DNA of 64,000 bases from JAGOEX01 sp964630905 (GCA_964630905.1 CAZVWR010000009.1:1-64000); one strand, 5' to 3'. Counted from the first letter of the stretch, positions 34,356 to 43,273 are shown. Program-made: numbers and translations. Notes: generated from the letters alone by a model not told the origin.

Positions 34356-35764
34356 AAAAGATTACTGCACTGTTTTTTGCTGTTCTTTTATTTTTTCCGG
34401 CTTGTGATATCGAAAAAAGATCTGTTGCCATTGATGAATCTGTTCAGGATGAAGATGCCGAAATGGTGAGCGATGAAGAAAGGGTTGATGATGAACAGGT
34501 GCTTGAATTTGTTGAAATAACAATGCAGAAAGTGTCAGGAGATCTGAGTCAGAAAGCAGTTGTTGATGTTACAGAGTTTAAAGTTGAAAGGAATTTAAAC
34601 CATGTTGACACCTCTTTTTTCATTCACATAAACGATTTTGAAATTATTGCAAAAAAGCTTAGAAACGAGATCTTTGAAAAAGGATGTCATGATTGTTCTG
34701 AAGACGAAAATTATCTTTTTGCGGTTACTTCAAAGAATGATGAGTGCTGTGTTTCTGATGAACAGGTGATAAATGAAATTGCAAAATATCTTCTCATTCC
34801 GGTAAATTCGATGCTCTGGCCCTTTGCTCCACAGGATGAGCCGCATAATGTCGGTCACACAAGTGTCAACATTCAGCACTACACTAATAAATATGAAGAG
34901 GCATATTTTCATCACGGGATAGATGTTATAAAAGATCAGCCCGAAAAGATATTCAACCCGTATGACGGCAGAGTGACAAAGGTCGGATATTACAGGACCG
35001 AGGAAGTGGGGGAGAGCAAATATTATTTTGAAGTTGTCGTGCAGACGGTGAACGGATTGAAATTTGAGTTCCATCACACAGACCCCGAAAGTGTTCCGGA
35101 TGCCGTATACGAACTGGAAGGGACTGATCAAGTTTTGAAAGCAGGTGAAAACACAGGCAAAATTGTTTTCTGGCCGACACCTGATTCTTTCAGCGGAAAG
35201 CTTTTCCATCACATTCATTTCAATGTCATTACAGAAAGTGGAATAAAACTCAATCCGCTGATCATGATGACTCCTCAGAAAGATGACACTGCTCCTGAAA
35301 TAGAAGAGATCTATCTGACCGACCCTGACAGGACAAAAACTCTTTCAACTGAAAATATTAGTGAGGATTTTCATGTTGTAATTAAAGTGCGAGATCTTGC
35401 TGATGATAAGATCTGGCCTAATCCTCCCCGCTTTTCAAAAATTGAGATCATTAACCTTGATAACGAAGTGGTTTTTGAACATTCGGGTTATGATTTTATT
35501 GCGATGATGAGTGAAAACATAAATGAGTTTGTGTGTGACTACTATCTTTGTGAAATAGGGGACACCGTTTTTTCAAAAGGGAGCTATTCCGAAAGGGAGT
35601 TTTATGTTGTTGTGACAGCTTTTGATAAAACAGGTGCAAAAACAGATGCAGTAGAGAAAGAGCTTTTTGAAAACGGAGAATATTCAATAAAAGCAACAAG
35701 CTGTGATGAAGCAGGTAACTGCGGTGAAAAATCAATTGATATAAGTTTTGGAGGTGTTGAATGA
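34352..35764 (+). CDS. M23-like peptidase lipoprotein with acidic linker
   Basis: 470 aa. A signal peptide ends with a Cys at about residue 19 (FFPAC), followed by an Asp/Glu-rich stretch to residue 55. A mixed domain precedes an M23/LytM-type fold: the zinc motif HxGxD is in HHGIDV (about 190-195) and HxH in HHIHFNV (about 287-293). EFHHTDPES matches the intervening conserved His segment. The C-terminal ~170 residues look like Ig-like beta domains. Loss of one His would inactivate the site, but the three canonical ligands appear present. It overlaps both neighbours by four bases. Probably a surface-exposed endopeptidase or wall-binding protein. Confidence 0.78.
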   Translation: MKKITALFFAVLLFFPACDIEKRSVAIDESVQDEDAEMVSDEERVDDEQVLEFVEITMQKVSGDLSQKAVVDVTEFKVERNLNHVDTSFFIHINDFEIIAKKLRNEIFEKGCHDCSEDENYLFAVTSKNDECCVSDEQVINEIAKYLLIPVNSMLWPFAPQDEPHNVGHTSVNIQHYTNKYEEAYFHHGIDVIKDQPEKIFNPYDGRVTKVGYYRTEEVGESKYYFEVVVQTVNGLKFEFHHTDPESVPDAVYELEGTDQVLKAGENTGKIVFWPTPDSFSGKLFHHIHFNVITESGIKLNPLIMMTPQKDDTAPEIEEIYLTDPDRTKTLSTENISEDFHVVIKVRDLADDKIWPNPPRFSKIEIINLDNEVVFEHSGYDFIAMMSENINEFVCDYYLCEIGDTVFSKGSYSEREFYVVVTAFDKTGAKTDAVEKELFENGEYSIKATSCDEAGNCGEKSIDISFGGVE

Positions 35765-36360
35765 GAAAAATTACTGCGTTATTTTTGATTTTGTCGGCGA
35801 TGATAACTTTGTCCGGGAGTGAAAAAATGAATGAAACGATGAAAACGATCTTCGCAAGAAAAAGTGTGAGAAACTACAACGAAAGCACAATTCCGAAAGA
35901 GACATTTGAATTGCTGGTGAAAGCAGGAATGGCCGCTCCAACAGCAAGGGACAAAAGACCGTGGGAATTTATAATAATTACTGACAAAGCAGTCTTGAAA
36001 AAACTGTCGGATGCCCTTCCTTATGCGAAAATGGCTGAAAAAGCAGGGCACGGCATCGTTGTTGCCGGAGATATGGAAAAACAGAACGGCGGAACCGATT
36101 CGCCTTACTGGATAATGGATTGCAGTGCGGCAGTTCAGAACATTCTTCTTGCGGCTGAGTCACTCGGACTCGGAGCTGTCTGGACAGCAGTCTATCCGAA
36201 TGCCGACAGAATTGAACCGGTTGCGAAAATACTCGGATTGCCCAAACACATAGTTCCTCTTGCTTTCATACCGGTAGGCACCCCGACTGGAACGGATAAA
36301 CCCAAAGATAAATTCAATAAAGATCAGATCCACTGGAATAAGTGGAAAGGAACTAAATAA
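35761..36360 (+). CDS. Nitroreductase-family FMN protein with N-terminal signal sequence
   Basis: 199 aa. The nitroreductase fold is clear from KTIFARKSVRNYNEST, AGMAAPTARDKRPWEF, and the later helical segment AVQNILLAAESLGLGAVW. Unusually, the gene begins with a signal-peptide-like stretch (ITALFLILSAMITLSGS), echoing the signal peptide of the preceding lipoprotein gene. It overlaps that gene by four bases, so the start is well supported. An internal ATG at 35827 could give a cytoplasmic form. FMN enzymes are usually cytoplasmic, so export is interesting. It overlaps the end of moeA by eight bases. Confidence 0.8.
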   Translation: MRKITALFLILSAMITLSGSEKMNETMKTIFARKSVRNYNESTIPKETFELLVKAGMAAPTARDKRPWEFIIITDKAVLKKLSDALPYAKMAEKAGHGIVVAGDMEKQNGGTDSPYWIMDCSAAVQNILLAAESLGLGAVWTAVYPNADRIEPVAKILGLPKHIVPLAFIPVGTPTGTDKPKDKFNKDQIHWNKWKGTK

Positions 36361-37537
36361 GAAGAACTTCCACTTTTGAACCGGATGCTATCTCAGATTC
36401 GCCCTTTTCTATCACGATAATGCCGTCTGTATCGGCAAGAGAGGTAAGATGACCGGAACCGTGATATTCGGGTTTAAAGACAGTTCTGCTGTCTAAAATT
36501 TTAACCGGCACATATTCTTTTCTTTCAACTCTTTTTCTTTTAAGGCCGTTTTGAAGGATCATTTCAACTGAAAGCTGTTTGTGATCGGCATTCATCATTT
36601 TCATAATAAAGGGTCTGACTATAATTTCAAAGATAACAAAGGTTGAAACGGGGTTTCCCGGCATTCCGAAACAGATCGCTTCGTCTGAAACGGCAAAAGT
36701 TGTCGGTTTTCCCGGTTTTACTGCAACGGAATCAAAAATGATCTGAAACCCTGCTTTGACAAGGGAATAAGCTACAAAATCAAAGTCGCCGGCACTTACT
36801 CCGCCGCTCATGAGAATTATGTCGCATTCGCTTTTGGCGATTTTAACGATCTTTTCGGTTTCTTTCTTATCATCTTTTACTATGCCGTAATATTTTGGAA
36901 CTCCGCCTGCTCTTATTACCTGAGCGGACAACTGGCAGCTGTTAGAATTTCTTATCTGGTGGGGAAGAGGTGTTTCAAACGGTTCGACCAGCTCATCTCC
37001 TGTTGCAATGATGGCGACAACAGGTCTTTTCATCACAACGAGCTTTGAATATCCGTTCGTGGCAATTGCCGGAATGTGTCTAGGCTCAATCACTTTTCCT
37101 TTTCTGACTATGGTATCACCTTTTTTTGCATCTTCGCCTGTTTTTGAATAATTCTCATGTTTTTTTGCAATTTCCGGTTCTGTGCAGGAAACAAGTCCGT
37201 TATTTTCAACGGCGACTTCGATCATGAACACCATTTCGGCTCCGTCAGGCAGAGGACATCCGGTCATAACTTTGGAACATTCACCCGGATTGATGAACTT
37301 TTCAGGTTTTTTTCCTGCCGGAACGATCTCAACAATTTTGAGTTCATTGCCGATATCATTTTTCCTACAGGCATATCCGTCAACAGCAACACGGTTGAAA
37401 GGCGGAGAGTCTCTATCTGCTGAAATATCGAACGCAAGAACACGATTTATGCAGTCGTTAATGTCAACCGTTTCCGTTTTATCGTACTTTGGAATATGAT
37501 CCATCACGGTCTTTAATGCTGAACTGAATTCTATCAT
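36353..37537 (-). CDS. moeA: Molybdopterin molybdenumtransferase
   Basis: Inserts molybdenum into molybdopterin-AMP to form the active cofactor. 394 aa from the ATG at 37537, which has GGAG upstream and the typical beginning IEFSSALKTV; a longer in-frame reading has no ribosome site. NRVAVDGYACR near the N-terminus, TGDELVEP, IRNSNSCQL and MSGGVSAGDFDFV are conserved, as is GMPGNPVSTFVIFE. Full length with domains in the normal order. It stands alone in the window; no other molybdenum cofactor gene is seen, so mobA, moaA and others must lie elsewhere. Confidence 0.94.
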   Translation of the reverse strand: MIEFSSALKTVMDHIPKYDKTETVDINDCINRVLAFDISADRDSPPFNRVAVDGYACRKNDIGNELKIVEIVPAGKKPEKFINPGECSKVMTGCPLPDGAEMVFMIEVAVENNGLVSCTEPEIAKKHENYSKTGEDAKKGDTIVRKGKVIEPRHIPAIATNGYSKLVVMKRPVVAIIATGDELVEPFETPLPHQIRNSNSCQLSAQVIRAGGVPKYYGIVKDDKKETEKIVKIAKSECDIILMSGGVSAGDFDFVAYSLVKAGFQIIFDSVAVKPGKPTTFAVSDEAICFGMPGNPVSTFVIFEIIVRPFIMKMMNADHKQLSVEMILQNGLKRKRVERKEYVPVKILDSRTVFKPEYHGSGHLTSLADTDGIIVIEKGESEIASGSKVEVLLI

Positions 37538-37563
37538 TTTTTTCTCCGCAAAAAATTCAAATG

Positions 37564-37591
37564 ATATTAACACAACAGTTACTAAAGGCAA
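37564..37591 (-). promoter_or_regulatory. Promoter for moeA
   Basis: Minus strand TTGCCT (37586-37591), 16-base spacer, TAATAT (37564-37569). Confidence 0.45.
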
Positions 37592-37628
37592 GTTGATGTT
37601 TTTGTGCAAAATTCAAGAGTTTATTATA

Positions 37629-37656
37629 TTGACTTGGCGACACCATTCAGTAATAT
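37629..37656 (+). promoter_or_regulatory. Promoter for the MNT-type nucleotidyltransferase
   Basis: TTGACT (37629-37634), 16-base spacer, TAATAT (37651-37656), about 27 bases before the gene at 37683. Confidence 0.5.
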
Positions 37657-37682
37657 TTTTAAGAAGATATGAATTTTGATAA

Positions 37683-38021
37683 ATGGTGCAGATGATGTAT
37701 GGTAAAAAAGATTTAAGAAAGATAATCGAAATCATTTTAAAACATGTTGATGATGTTGAAAAAATAATTCTTTTTGGAAGCTACGCAAGAAAAGAAGAAA
37801 GGAAGGACAGCGATATTGACATTCTTATTCTTGTAAGGTCACCGTTAAATAGAACTGCAAAACTTGAGTGGTTGACAAAAACAAGATGGGATGTCGCAAA
37901 ATTGGGCTACAAAGCTGATTTTATTATTAAATCCGTAAAAGATTACAAGAGAGATGTCGAGCATCCGACTTTTTCAAAAACCATTTCTCTTGAAGGGAAA
38001 ATGTTATGGGAAGCGAGTTGA
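37683..38021 (+). CDS. MNT-type minimal nucleotidyltransferase (MntA-like antitoxin)
   Basis: 112 aa. The minimal nucleotidyltransferase motif is complete: LFGSYARKEERKDSDIDILI (GSxAR...DxD) at about residues 29-48, with DFIIKS later supplying the third acidic residue. Proteins of this size pair with HEPN toxins; the MntA partner AMPylates the HEPN toxin (HepT) in the best-studied examples. Here the adjacent reading frame contains only a 22-codon HEPN-like stub, so the antitoxin-like gene may be orphaned. In-frame ATGs at 37692 and 37695 are also possible starts. Confidence 0.78.
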   Translation: MVQMMYGKKDLRKIIEIILKHVDDVEKIILFGSYARKEERKDSDIDILILVRSPLNRTAKLEWLTKTRWDVAKLGYKADFIIKSVKDYKRDVEHPTFSKTISLEGKMLWEAS

Positions 38022-38074
38022 AAGAATTTGTTCTGAATAAAATCGCTGATACTCAAGATAAGCTGCCGATATAA
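38006..38074 (+). pseudogene. Truncated HEPN toxin remnant
   Basis: A 22-codon frame overlapping the end of the MNT gene by 16 bases, in the usual position and overlap of a HEPN partner. It reads MGSELKEFVLNKIADTQDKL then stops. This resembles the first helix of HEPN proteins (type EFI..RI..A...L), but the remaining ~100 residues and the RxxxxH active-site motif are missing. The assignment rests on the context as much as the short sequence. Confidence 0.4.
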
Positions 38075-38109
38075 TTAAAAAATAGAGTTTTATAATTAAG
38101 GAGCAAACA

Positions 38110-38469
38110 ATGAAGATCGGATTTGTTACAATTCATGTGTCAGACCTTGATAAGACGATTTCGTTTTATGAGAATGTCATGGGATTTTCGATTAAAAGAC
38201 GGTTTAAGGCGGGGCCTCAGGTTGAGATAGTTTTTATGGATGATGGAAGCGGTAATCAGCTTGAATTCATCACAGGAACGGGTCATTTCGTTGAAGCGAA
38301 GGGAATCTCGATCGGGTTTAATGTTGAAGATATTGAAAAAACACATGATCATCTTAAAAACCACGGTGTCAGAATAGTTTTCGGTCCGGCGACAATGCCA
38401 AGCGGAGTGAAACTTCTTCACGCAGTTGATCTAAACGGTGTCGAGCTCGGATTTGTTCAGGGGATGTGA
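38110..38469 (+). CDS. VOC-superfamily (glyoxalase/bleomycin-resistance-like) protein
   Basis: 119 aa, one VOC fold of two beta-alpha-beta-beta-beta units. VTIHVSDLDKTISFYENVMGF at the N-terminus carries the first metal-ligand His position, and the second half ends LLHAVDLNGVELGFVQ. The ribosome site AAGGAG precedes the ATG. Metal ligands H at ~8, E at ~51 and the C-terminal E are plausible, so a lyase or dioxygenase-like activity is possible, but many family members are binding proteins. It ends 13 bases inside the convergent amylase gene. Confidence 0.8.
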   Translation: MKIGFVTIHVSDLDKTISFYENVMGFSIKRRFKAGPQVEIVFMDDGSGNQLEFITGTGHFVEAKGISIGFNVEDIEKTHDHLKNHGVRIVFGPATMPSGVKLLHAVDLNGVELGFVQGM

Positions 38470-39719
38470 ATCATTTGATCTGACTTTATCCATACGGTGT
38501 ATTCGCCGGGTTTTTCGAAAATCTTTTCCCATCCGTTGCCGGGGCCTGTGTAATCGGAGCCGATTGATACTGCAAGTGCTTCTTTTCCTTCACTGTTGAG
38601 CACAATTCCTGCAAATCCGGTGTGTTTTGCTGTAAGGTCGATCCAGCCCGATGATGAAACGATGCCAGCTTTTTTCCTTATTTTTATGAGTTCTGCGATC
38701 TCTTCCCCGAGTCCCCAGTCAAAGAAATCAGGCCAGTAAATACATGGAGTTCCCGGCATTGTGAGGATGAAAGCATAAGCCTTTGACTTGAAATGAGGCG
38801 GACACGGCCAGCATCTCTGCCCCCAGTCATTTGCCGGACACGCCGGAGATGCCCCCATATCGTGATTATCGACAAAAGTGACCACCGAGCTTCTTTCCTC
38901 GGCATCAGATCTTGCATTGAGCCCGTTCTTCAGGTTCGCAGGATCAGCACTGTTGATCGCCCTTTTGAGTATTATGTCAAAGGCACAGCCACAGCTTTCC
39001 CTTGCCCAGCCTAAGATCCTTTTGCCTTCATCAGCACCGTAGCGTTCTACCATCGGATCGTTTGTCATATTCGGAGAATCCTGCCAGTACTCGCCGACAG
39101 AGAAATATTCGGTTTTTGCAGTACCTTTTATCAGCGACACAACATCATTCACTTCATAACCCCAGACATAATCCCACCGCCAGCCGTCAACACCGCACTC
39201 ATCCATGAGCTCGGTCATTGCAAGCCTGAACCTTTCAAAAACTGCAGTATCTTCAATGTTCAGGTCATATTTGCCATCCATGAAAGTTCCGCCGGTGTCT
39301 CTGATCCCCATCGCCCAGCTGTTGCTTGGATAGGGCCAGATGTCTTTTTGCATTCTCGCACCGTCTCTATGATTTGTCACAAGATCGATTATGACTTTTA
39401 TGTTCTTTTCATGCAGTTTTGATATCAGCTCTATCAACTGCTTTTTTGTGCCGTACCGCGAATTAAGGTCAAAATCACGCCAGAAATAGCCTTCACCGCC
39501 ACCGTGCTTCCCGTTTGACTCCCAGTGCGAATCATCGATCCACGGAGGAGGCATATAAACGATCGTGAAACCCGCATCGGATATCTCATCAACCATACCG
39601 GCAAGTATCTGATACCACGACTCTTTTCTTCCATCAACAGTGCCGGTCCCTTTCGTTTTCACCAGATTCCAGTGAAAAGCCTGAAGCAGCACATCCCGAC
39701 CATTTCCCCTGTTATACAT
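38457..39719 (-). CDS. Cytoplasmic GH13 alpha-amylase
   Basis: 420 aa with no signal peptide. The GH13 conserved regions are all there: region I VIIDLVTNH, region II GWRWDYVWGY (nucleophile Asp-183), region III FSVGEYWQ (acid/base Glu-210) and region IV TFVDNHDMG (Asp-287). The arrangement resembles maltotetraose-forming and plant-type amylases, which share GWRWD and the short C-terminal domain. It probably acts on intracellular glycogen or maltodextrins. GGGAGGG precedes the ATG. It overlaps pabC upstream by eight bases, giving a mixed pabB-pabC-amylase transcript. Confidence 0.92.
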   Translation of the reverse strand: MYNRGNGRDVLLQAFHWNLVKTKGTGTVDGRKESWYQILAGMVDEISDAGFTIVYMPPPWIDDSHWESNGKHGGGEGYFWRDFDLNSRYGTKKQLIELISKLHEKNIKVIIDLVTNHRDGARMQKDIWPYPSNSWAMGIRDTGGTFMDGKYDLNIEDTAVFERFRLAMTELMDECGVDGWRWDYVWGYEVNDVVSLIKGTAKTEYFSVGEYWQDSPNMTNDPMVERYGADEGKRILGWARESCGCAFDIILKRAINSADPANLKNGLNARSDAEERSSVVTFVDNHDMGASPACPANDWGQRCWPCPPHFKSKAYAFILTMPGTPCIYWPDFFDWGLGEEIAELIKIRKKAGIVSSSGWIDLTAKHTGFAGIVLNSEGKEALAVSIGSDYTGPGNGWEKIFEKPGEYTVWIKSDQMIHIP

Positions 39720-40311
39720 CGATCCCTCCCTTAATTACTCCCCTCAGAGCGTTTGTCAGAAATATTTCACAGTTTTTGAGTTTTTCAACACCGAAATATT
39801 CCTCGCGGACGATTATTCCTTTCAATTTAAGATAGCGGATAAAATATTTTCTGCAGATCCCCGGAAGAATTTTTCCGTCATCGGGCGGAGTGAAGAATTC
39901 ATTACCAATTTTAACAAAAACATTGGTATAACTTCCTTCAAGGATATTGCCGTTGTTTCTATCGATCAGGATCAATTCTTCGTCACTTTTTTCAGTATGT
40001 TTTCTAAACGGCCAGACCTTTAAATCTCCCTGCGGTTCAATATTCTTAAATCTGATGCTCATCTTCTTTTCTGAATCATGGAATGGCTCAAAACTTATTT
40101 GCGGATTGCCGTAACCATCCATTATCAAACGCATCCTTGCGCTGCCAAGCTTGTTCTGTTCAAGCATTTTAACAACTTCCTCAATCCACACATCTTCATC
40201 AAAAGGAATGTTCAAAATCTCCGCACTCTTCTTTAAACGGAGCAGATGATCTTCAATCCAAACCGGTTTGAAATCTGCAACCCTTACCGTTGTAAAAACC
40301 GAATTACTCAA
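39712..40311 (-). CDS. pabC: Aminodeoxychorismate lyase (class IV PLP enzyme)
   Basis: Converts 4-amino-4-deoxychorismate to p-aminobenzoate and pyruvate. 199 aa, shorter than the ~270 aa of E. coli PabC. VFTTVRV at the start, KKSAEILNIPF, and IDRNNGNILEGSYTNVFV with GICRKYFI near 150-170 match fold-type IV PLP proteins. The PLP lysine is probably in WPFRKHTEKSD. It overlaps pabB by eight bases. Assignment to PabC rather than a branched-chain or D-amino acid aminotransferase rests on this neighbour and on the short, fusion-like length. Confidence 0.82.
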   Translation of the reverse strand: MSNSVFTTVRVADFKPVWIEDHLLRLKKSAEILNIPFDEDVWIEEVVKMLEQNKLGSARMRLIMDGYGNPQISFEPFHDSEKKMSIRFKNIEPQGDLKVWPFRKHTEKSDEELILIDRNNGNILEGSYTNVFVKIGNEFFTPPDDGKILPGICRKYFIRYLKLKGIIVREEYFGVEKLKNCEIFLTNALRGVIKGGIDV

Positions 40312-41656
40312 AAACTATCTCCGCATCATCAAATATGTTAAGAAAAGCCTTTGTTTTTACTAGAGTTTCTTCAAATTCTTTTTCGGGGTCGCTTTTGAAA
40401 GTTATCCCGCCGCCTGTTGAATAGATGAGCACATTTCCGACTCTTTGAACTGTCCGGATCGGGATGTTGAAAACGGCGTTTCCGTTTAATCCTGTGAATC
40501 CGACTGCTCCTGTATAGATATTCCGTTTATATTCCTCAAGTTCTGATATGATCTTCATTGCACTTATCTTTGGTGCTCCTGTAATCGATCCGCCGGGAAA
40601 AAGGGACTTGAAAAGTTCTATTGTTTTTTCTTTTTCAATTTTGCCTGAAACAGTTGAAACAAGGTGGAAAAGTGTAAGAAATTCAAAGAGTTCAGCATGT
40701 TTTTCAACTTTGACAGTCCCGGGATTAGCAACTTTTCCGATGTCATTTCTGATTAGATCAACGATCATGGCTAATTCCGCAAGATCTTTCCTGCTCTGAG
40801 CAAGTTCAGACTTAAGTGCCTGATCTTCCTGCTGATTTATCCCCTTTTTAATTGTCCCTTTTATCGGGAAACTGCTCACTTTTTCACCATTTTCAATTCT
40901 GAAAAAACATTCAGGAGAAATTGAAAGGACTTCAACTTCTGAACTATTTATGAATGCCGCATAATCGGCATGGTTCTTTGACAGATATTTTGCAAAAAGA
41001 ACCCATGACGGAATTTCTGTTTTAATTTCAACCGGATATGTAAAATTTACCTGATAAACATCACCTGCCCCGATTCTTCTTCTTATCTCATTGACTGATT
41101 CAACATATTTTTTCTTTGATATCAGAGCTTTTGCTTTTATAGAGCCAAGTTCATAATCAATATCAGGAATATCTGCTGCAAGTTCTTCAAAATAAAGCTG
41201 TTTCCTTTCATTGATCGAAGTAACCGAATGATTCGTTTCAAGAAGAACAAGTTCAGCCCTTTTTTCAAAGTTATCAACCACGATAAAGCTGTCTGAGAAT
41301 ACAAAATGAAAAGCAGGAACATTCTGTAAACTCTTTTTTGAAACATTAACTTTCTCAATAAATTCAAGACATTCGTAATTCATCCAGCCCGAAAAAAGCG
41401 GTAACGGGATATTGTCTAAACTGCTGAAGGCGCGATAAGAAAATAAAGTTCTAATCAGATCATCAAAATTTTCATCAATTGAAAAAAGAGGATTGAGTGC
41501 CAGAACTGTAAATCTGCCATGGGATTGATGAAGCCCCGAACTGAAAAAAAGAGCGCGATCAATTTGTGATCCTGTGAGAAATGAAAGTTGAGCTAAGCCC
41601 GGAACTTTTTCAAGCTTAAATGTTTGAATTGATTTGATATTTATCCTGCAACTCAA
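40304..41656 (-). CDS. pabB: Aminodeoxychorismate synthase component I
   Basis: Adds ammonia (from PabA) to chorismate to make aminodeoxychorismate. 450 aa starting at TTG with AAGGAG correctly spaced. The chorismate-binding domain is typical: GAGDVYQVNFTYPVEI, LSISPECFF, SFPIKGT, ELAMIVDLIRNDIGKVA, and PGGSITGAPKISAMKII. Together with YTGAVGFTG and STGGGITFKSDPEKE these are PabB/TrpE family signatures. The next gene is pabC, supporting PabB over TrpE. PabA is about 3.4 kb upstream at 45034. Confidence 0.9.
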   Translation of the reverse strand: MSCRINIKSIQTFKLEKVPGLAQLSFLTGSQIDRALFFSSGLHQSHGRFTVLALNPLFSIDENFDDLIRTLFSYRAFSSLDNIPLPLFSGWMNYECLEFIEKVNVSKKSLQNVPAFHFVFSDSFIVVDNFEKRAELVLLETNHSVTSINERKQLYFEELAADIPDIDYELGSIKAKALISKKKYVESVNEIRRRIGAGDVYQVNFTYPVEIKTEIPSWVLFAKYLSKNHADYAAFINSSEVEVLSISPECFFRIENGEKVSSFPIKGTIKKGINQQEDQALKSELAQSRKDLAELAMIVDLIRNDIGKVANPGTVKVEKHAELFEFLTLFHLVSTVSGKIEKEKTIELFKSLFPGGSITGAPKISAMKIISELEEYKRNIYTGAVGFTGLNGNAVFNIPIRTVQRVGNVLIYSTGGGITFKSDPEKEFEETLVKTKAFLNIFDDAEIVFE

Positions 41657-41683
41657 AAACTGCTCCTTAAAAGATCAAGGCCG

Positions 41684-41711
41684 AGTTTAGCACAATATCA
41701 GAGATTTGCAA
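41684..41711 (-). promoter_or_regulatory. Possible promoter for pabB
   Basis: Minus strand TTGCAA (41706-41711), 16-base spacer, TAAACT (41684-41689); moderate match. Confidence 0.35.
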
Positions 41712-41734
41712 AATCAGATTCTTGACCATTATAT

Positions 41735-41762
41735 TTGACTTAAAAATTTATCCTCATATTCT
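41735..41762 (+). promoter_or_regulatory. Possible promoter for the lipoprotein gene at 41796
   Basis: TTGACT (41735-41740), 16-base spacer, TATTCT (41757-41762); the -10 box is weak. Confidence 0.3.
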
Positions 41763-41795
41763 TCCTTACTGTGTGTGTTTAATGAGGGAAAAAAC

Positions 41796-42488
41796 ATGTT
41801 GAAAAGTATTAATTTTATGGTTTTCGGATTGGTTTTTATTCTTTTTTCATTTGTTTCGTGCTCAAACGATGATCCTTTGGCAACGGAAGATCTGGATAAG
41901 GACAATGTTGTCTCAGACAATGAGCAAAATGATTCACAAGTTACTGATGACACTGTAATTATTGATGAAAATGAAACCGTTGATCAGGAAACTGTTGTAG
42001 ACGAGAACGAAGAAACTGATGGTGACTTGTCCGATGACTTATCTGATGAAGTTTTAACGGATTTTGAAGAAGTAAATGATGATGAATCTTCAAATCTCAA
42101 CACAGGTGACACAAGCGGAAATCAGGCGGTGACAGGAAAACCGGGAGCACCGTGCACAAAAGATGAAGATTGCACAAACTGGACAGGAACCGATGAGCAG
42201 TATGCCATCTGTCTTCTTCCTGCAGAAGGATATCCGAGCGGTTACTGCAGTTTCATGTGTGACAGTTCAGTTGCTTTGAACTATGGCTGTAACGGCTTCG
42301 GTGGAGTTTATTATGGTTACGGAGCATTGGGAGACGGATACTGCTTTCATCCGTGTGACGACCCGAATGATTGCAGAGTCGGTTACAGATGTTCTCAAAC
42401 TGTGGGTGCCTGTATGCCGGACTGTGCTGTAGATGCATGCAGTCTTGGAACCTGTGACGAAACCGAAAAAGTGTGCCTGGACAAATAA
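41796..42488 (+). CDS. Acidic lipoprotein with Cys-rich C-terminus
   Basis: 230 aa from the ATG at 41796, with GAGGGA eight bases upstream; an upstream GTG frame is rejected. Signal peptide with lipobox FVSC, then about 80 residues dominated by Asp/Glu (DEVLTDFEEVNDDE and similar). The C-terminal ~110 residues have many Cys in the style of disulfide-stabilised surface modules: GAPCTKDEDCTNW, YCSFMCDSS, NGFGGVYYGYG and ACMPDCAVDAC. It shares the acidic-linker architecture of the lipoproteins at 4536, 34352 and 61438. Ligand or role unknown. Confidence 0.8.
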   Translation: MLKSINFMVFGLVFILFSFVSCSNDDPLATEDLDKDNVVSDNEQNDSQVTDDTVIIDENETVDQETVVDENEETDGDLSDDLSDEVLTDFEEVNDDESSNLNTGDTSGNQAVTGKPGAPCTKDEDCTNWTGTDEQYAICLLPAEGYPSGYCSFMCDSSVALNYGCNGFGGVYYGYGALGDGYCFHPCDDPNDCRVGYRCSQTVGACMPDCAVDACSLGTCDETEKVCLDK

Positions 42489-42500
42489 CATTCCGGCACA

Positions 42501-42528
42501 TTGACTCTCAGACTTTCCTGCTTAGAAT
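42501..42528 (+). promoter_or_regulatory. Promoter for the superoxide dismutase gene
   Basis: TTGACT (42501-42506), 16-base spacer, TAGAAT (42523-42528), about 38 bases upstream of the start. Confidence 0.55.
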
Positions 42529-42565
42529 AACAGTAAGCTTATTAACTTTTGAATTGAGGTGATTT

Positions 42566-43273
42566 ATGAAAAATTTTTTAGTAATGTCAGCAATTTTTGC
42601 TGTTATGTTTTTAACGACCACTGCTGTTGCGGGTGATCAGAAAAAAGATGAGAAAAAAATGGGTGAAACACCTTTTGTTCAGCCGGAGCTTCCTTATGCA
42701 TATGATGCTCTTGAACCTTATATCGATGCGAAAACAATGGAGATCCATTATTCAAAACATCATGCAGGATACACTGCCAACCTTAACAACGCCGCAAAAG
42801 GGACAAAATACTGCAAAATGCCGATCGAACAGGTGCTCAAAGAAATGGACATGAATAATTTTCCGTTAAGAAACAATGCCGGCGGATATTACAACCACAA
42901 CCTTTTCTGGGAGATAATGGGACCAAAAAAAGGGGGAAAACCAACAGGAGAACTTGTAAAAGCGATAGATAAGTCATTCGGATCATTTGACAAGTTCAAG
43001 GCAGAGTTCTCAAAAGCAGCGGCAACTCAGTTCGGATCAGGATGGGCATGGCTTAATGTTGAAACGGATAAAAAACTTTCGATATGTGCCACACCCAATC
43101 AGGACAATCCTTTAATGCCGGGCACAAACTGCAAAGGAAAGCCAATACTTGCACTTGATGTATGGGAACACGCATATTACCTGAAATATCAGAACAAAAG
43201 AGGCGACTACATTGACGCATTTTTCAGTGTCATCAACTGGGATAAAGTTTCTGAGAAATTTTTAAAGATTTGA
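42566..43273 (+). CDS. sodA: Exported superoxide dismutase (Mn/Fe family)
   Basis: Dismutates superoxide to peroxide and oxygen. 235 aa with an N-terminal signal sequence (cleavage likely after TTTAVAG, ~23 residues), so it should act outside the cytoplasm. Metal ligands: His in EIHYSKHHAGY, His in NHNLFW, and Asp and His in LDVWEHAYYLKY. NNAGGYYNH (Gly at the FeSOD-Gln site) with CATPNQDNPLM (Gln in the later position) is the MnSOD pattern. FGSGWAWLN is also conserved. GAGGTGA precedes the ATG. Its neighbour is a thiol peroxidase, suggesting a small oxidative-stress locus. Confidence 0.93.
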   Translation: MKNFLVMSAIFAVMFLTTTAVAGDQKKDEKKMGETPFVQPELPYAYDALEPYIDAKTMEIHYSKHHAGYTANLNNAAKGTKYCKMPIEQVLKEMDMNNFPLRNNAGGYYNHNLFWEIMGPKKGGKPTGELVKAIDKSFGSFDKFKAEFSKAAATQFGSGWAWLNVETDKKLSICATPNQDNPLMPGTNCKGKPILALDVWEHAYYLKYQNKRGDYIDAFFSVINWDKVSEKFLKI

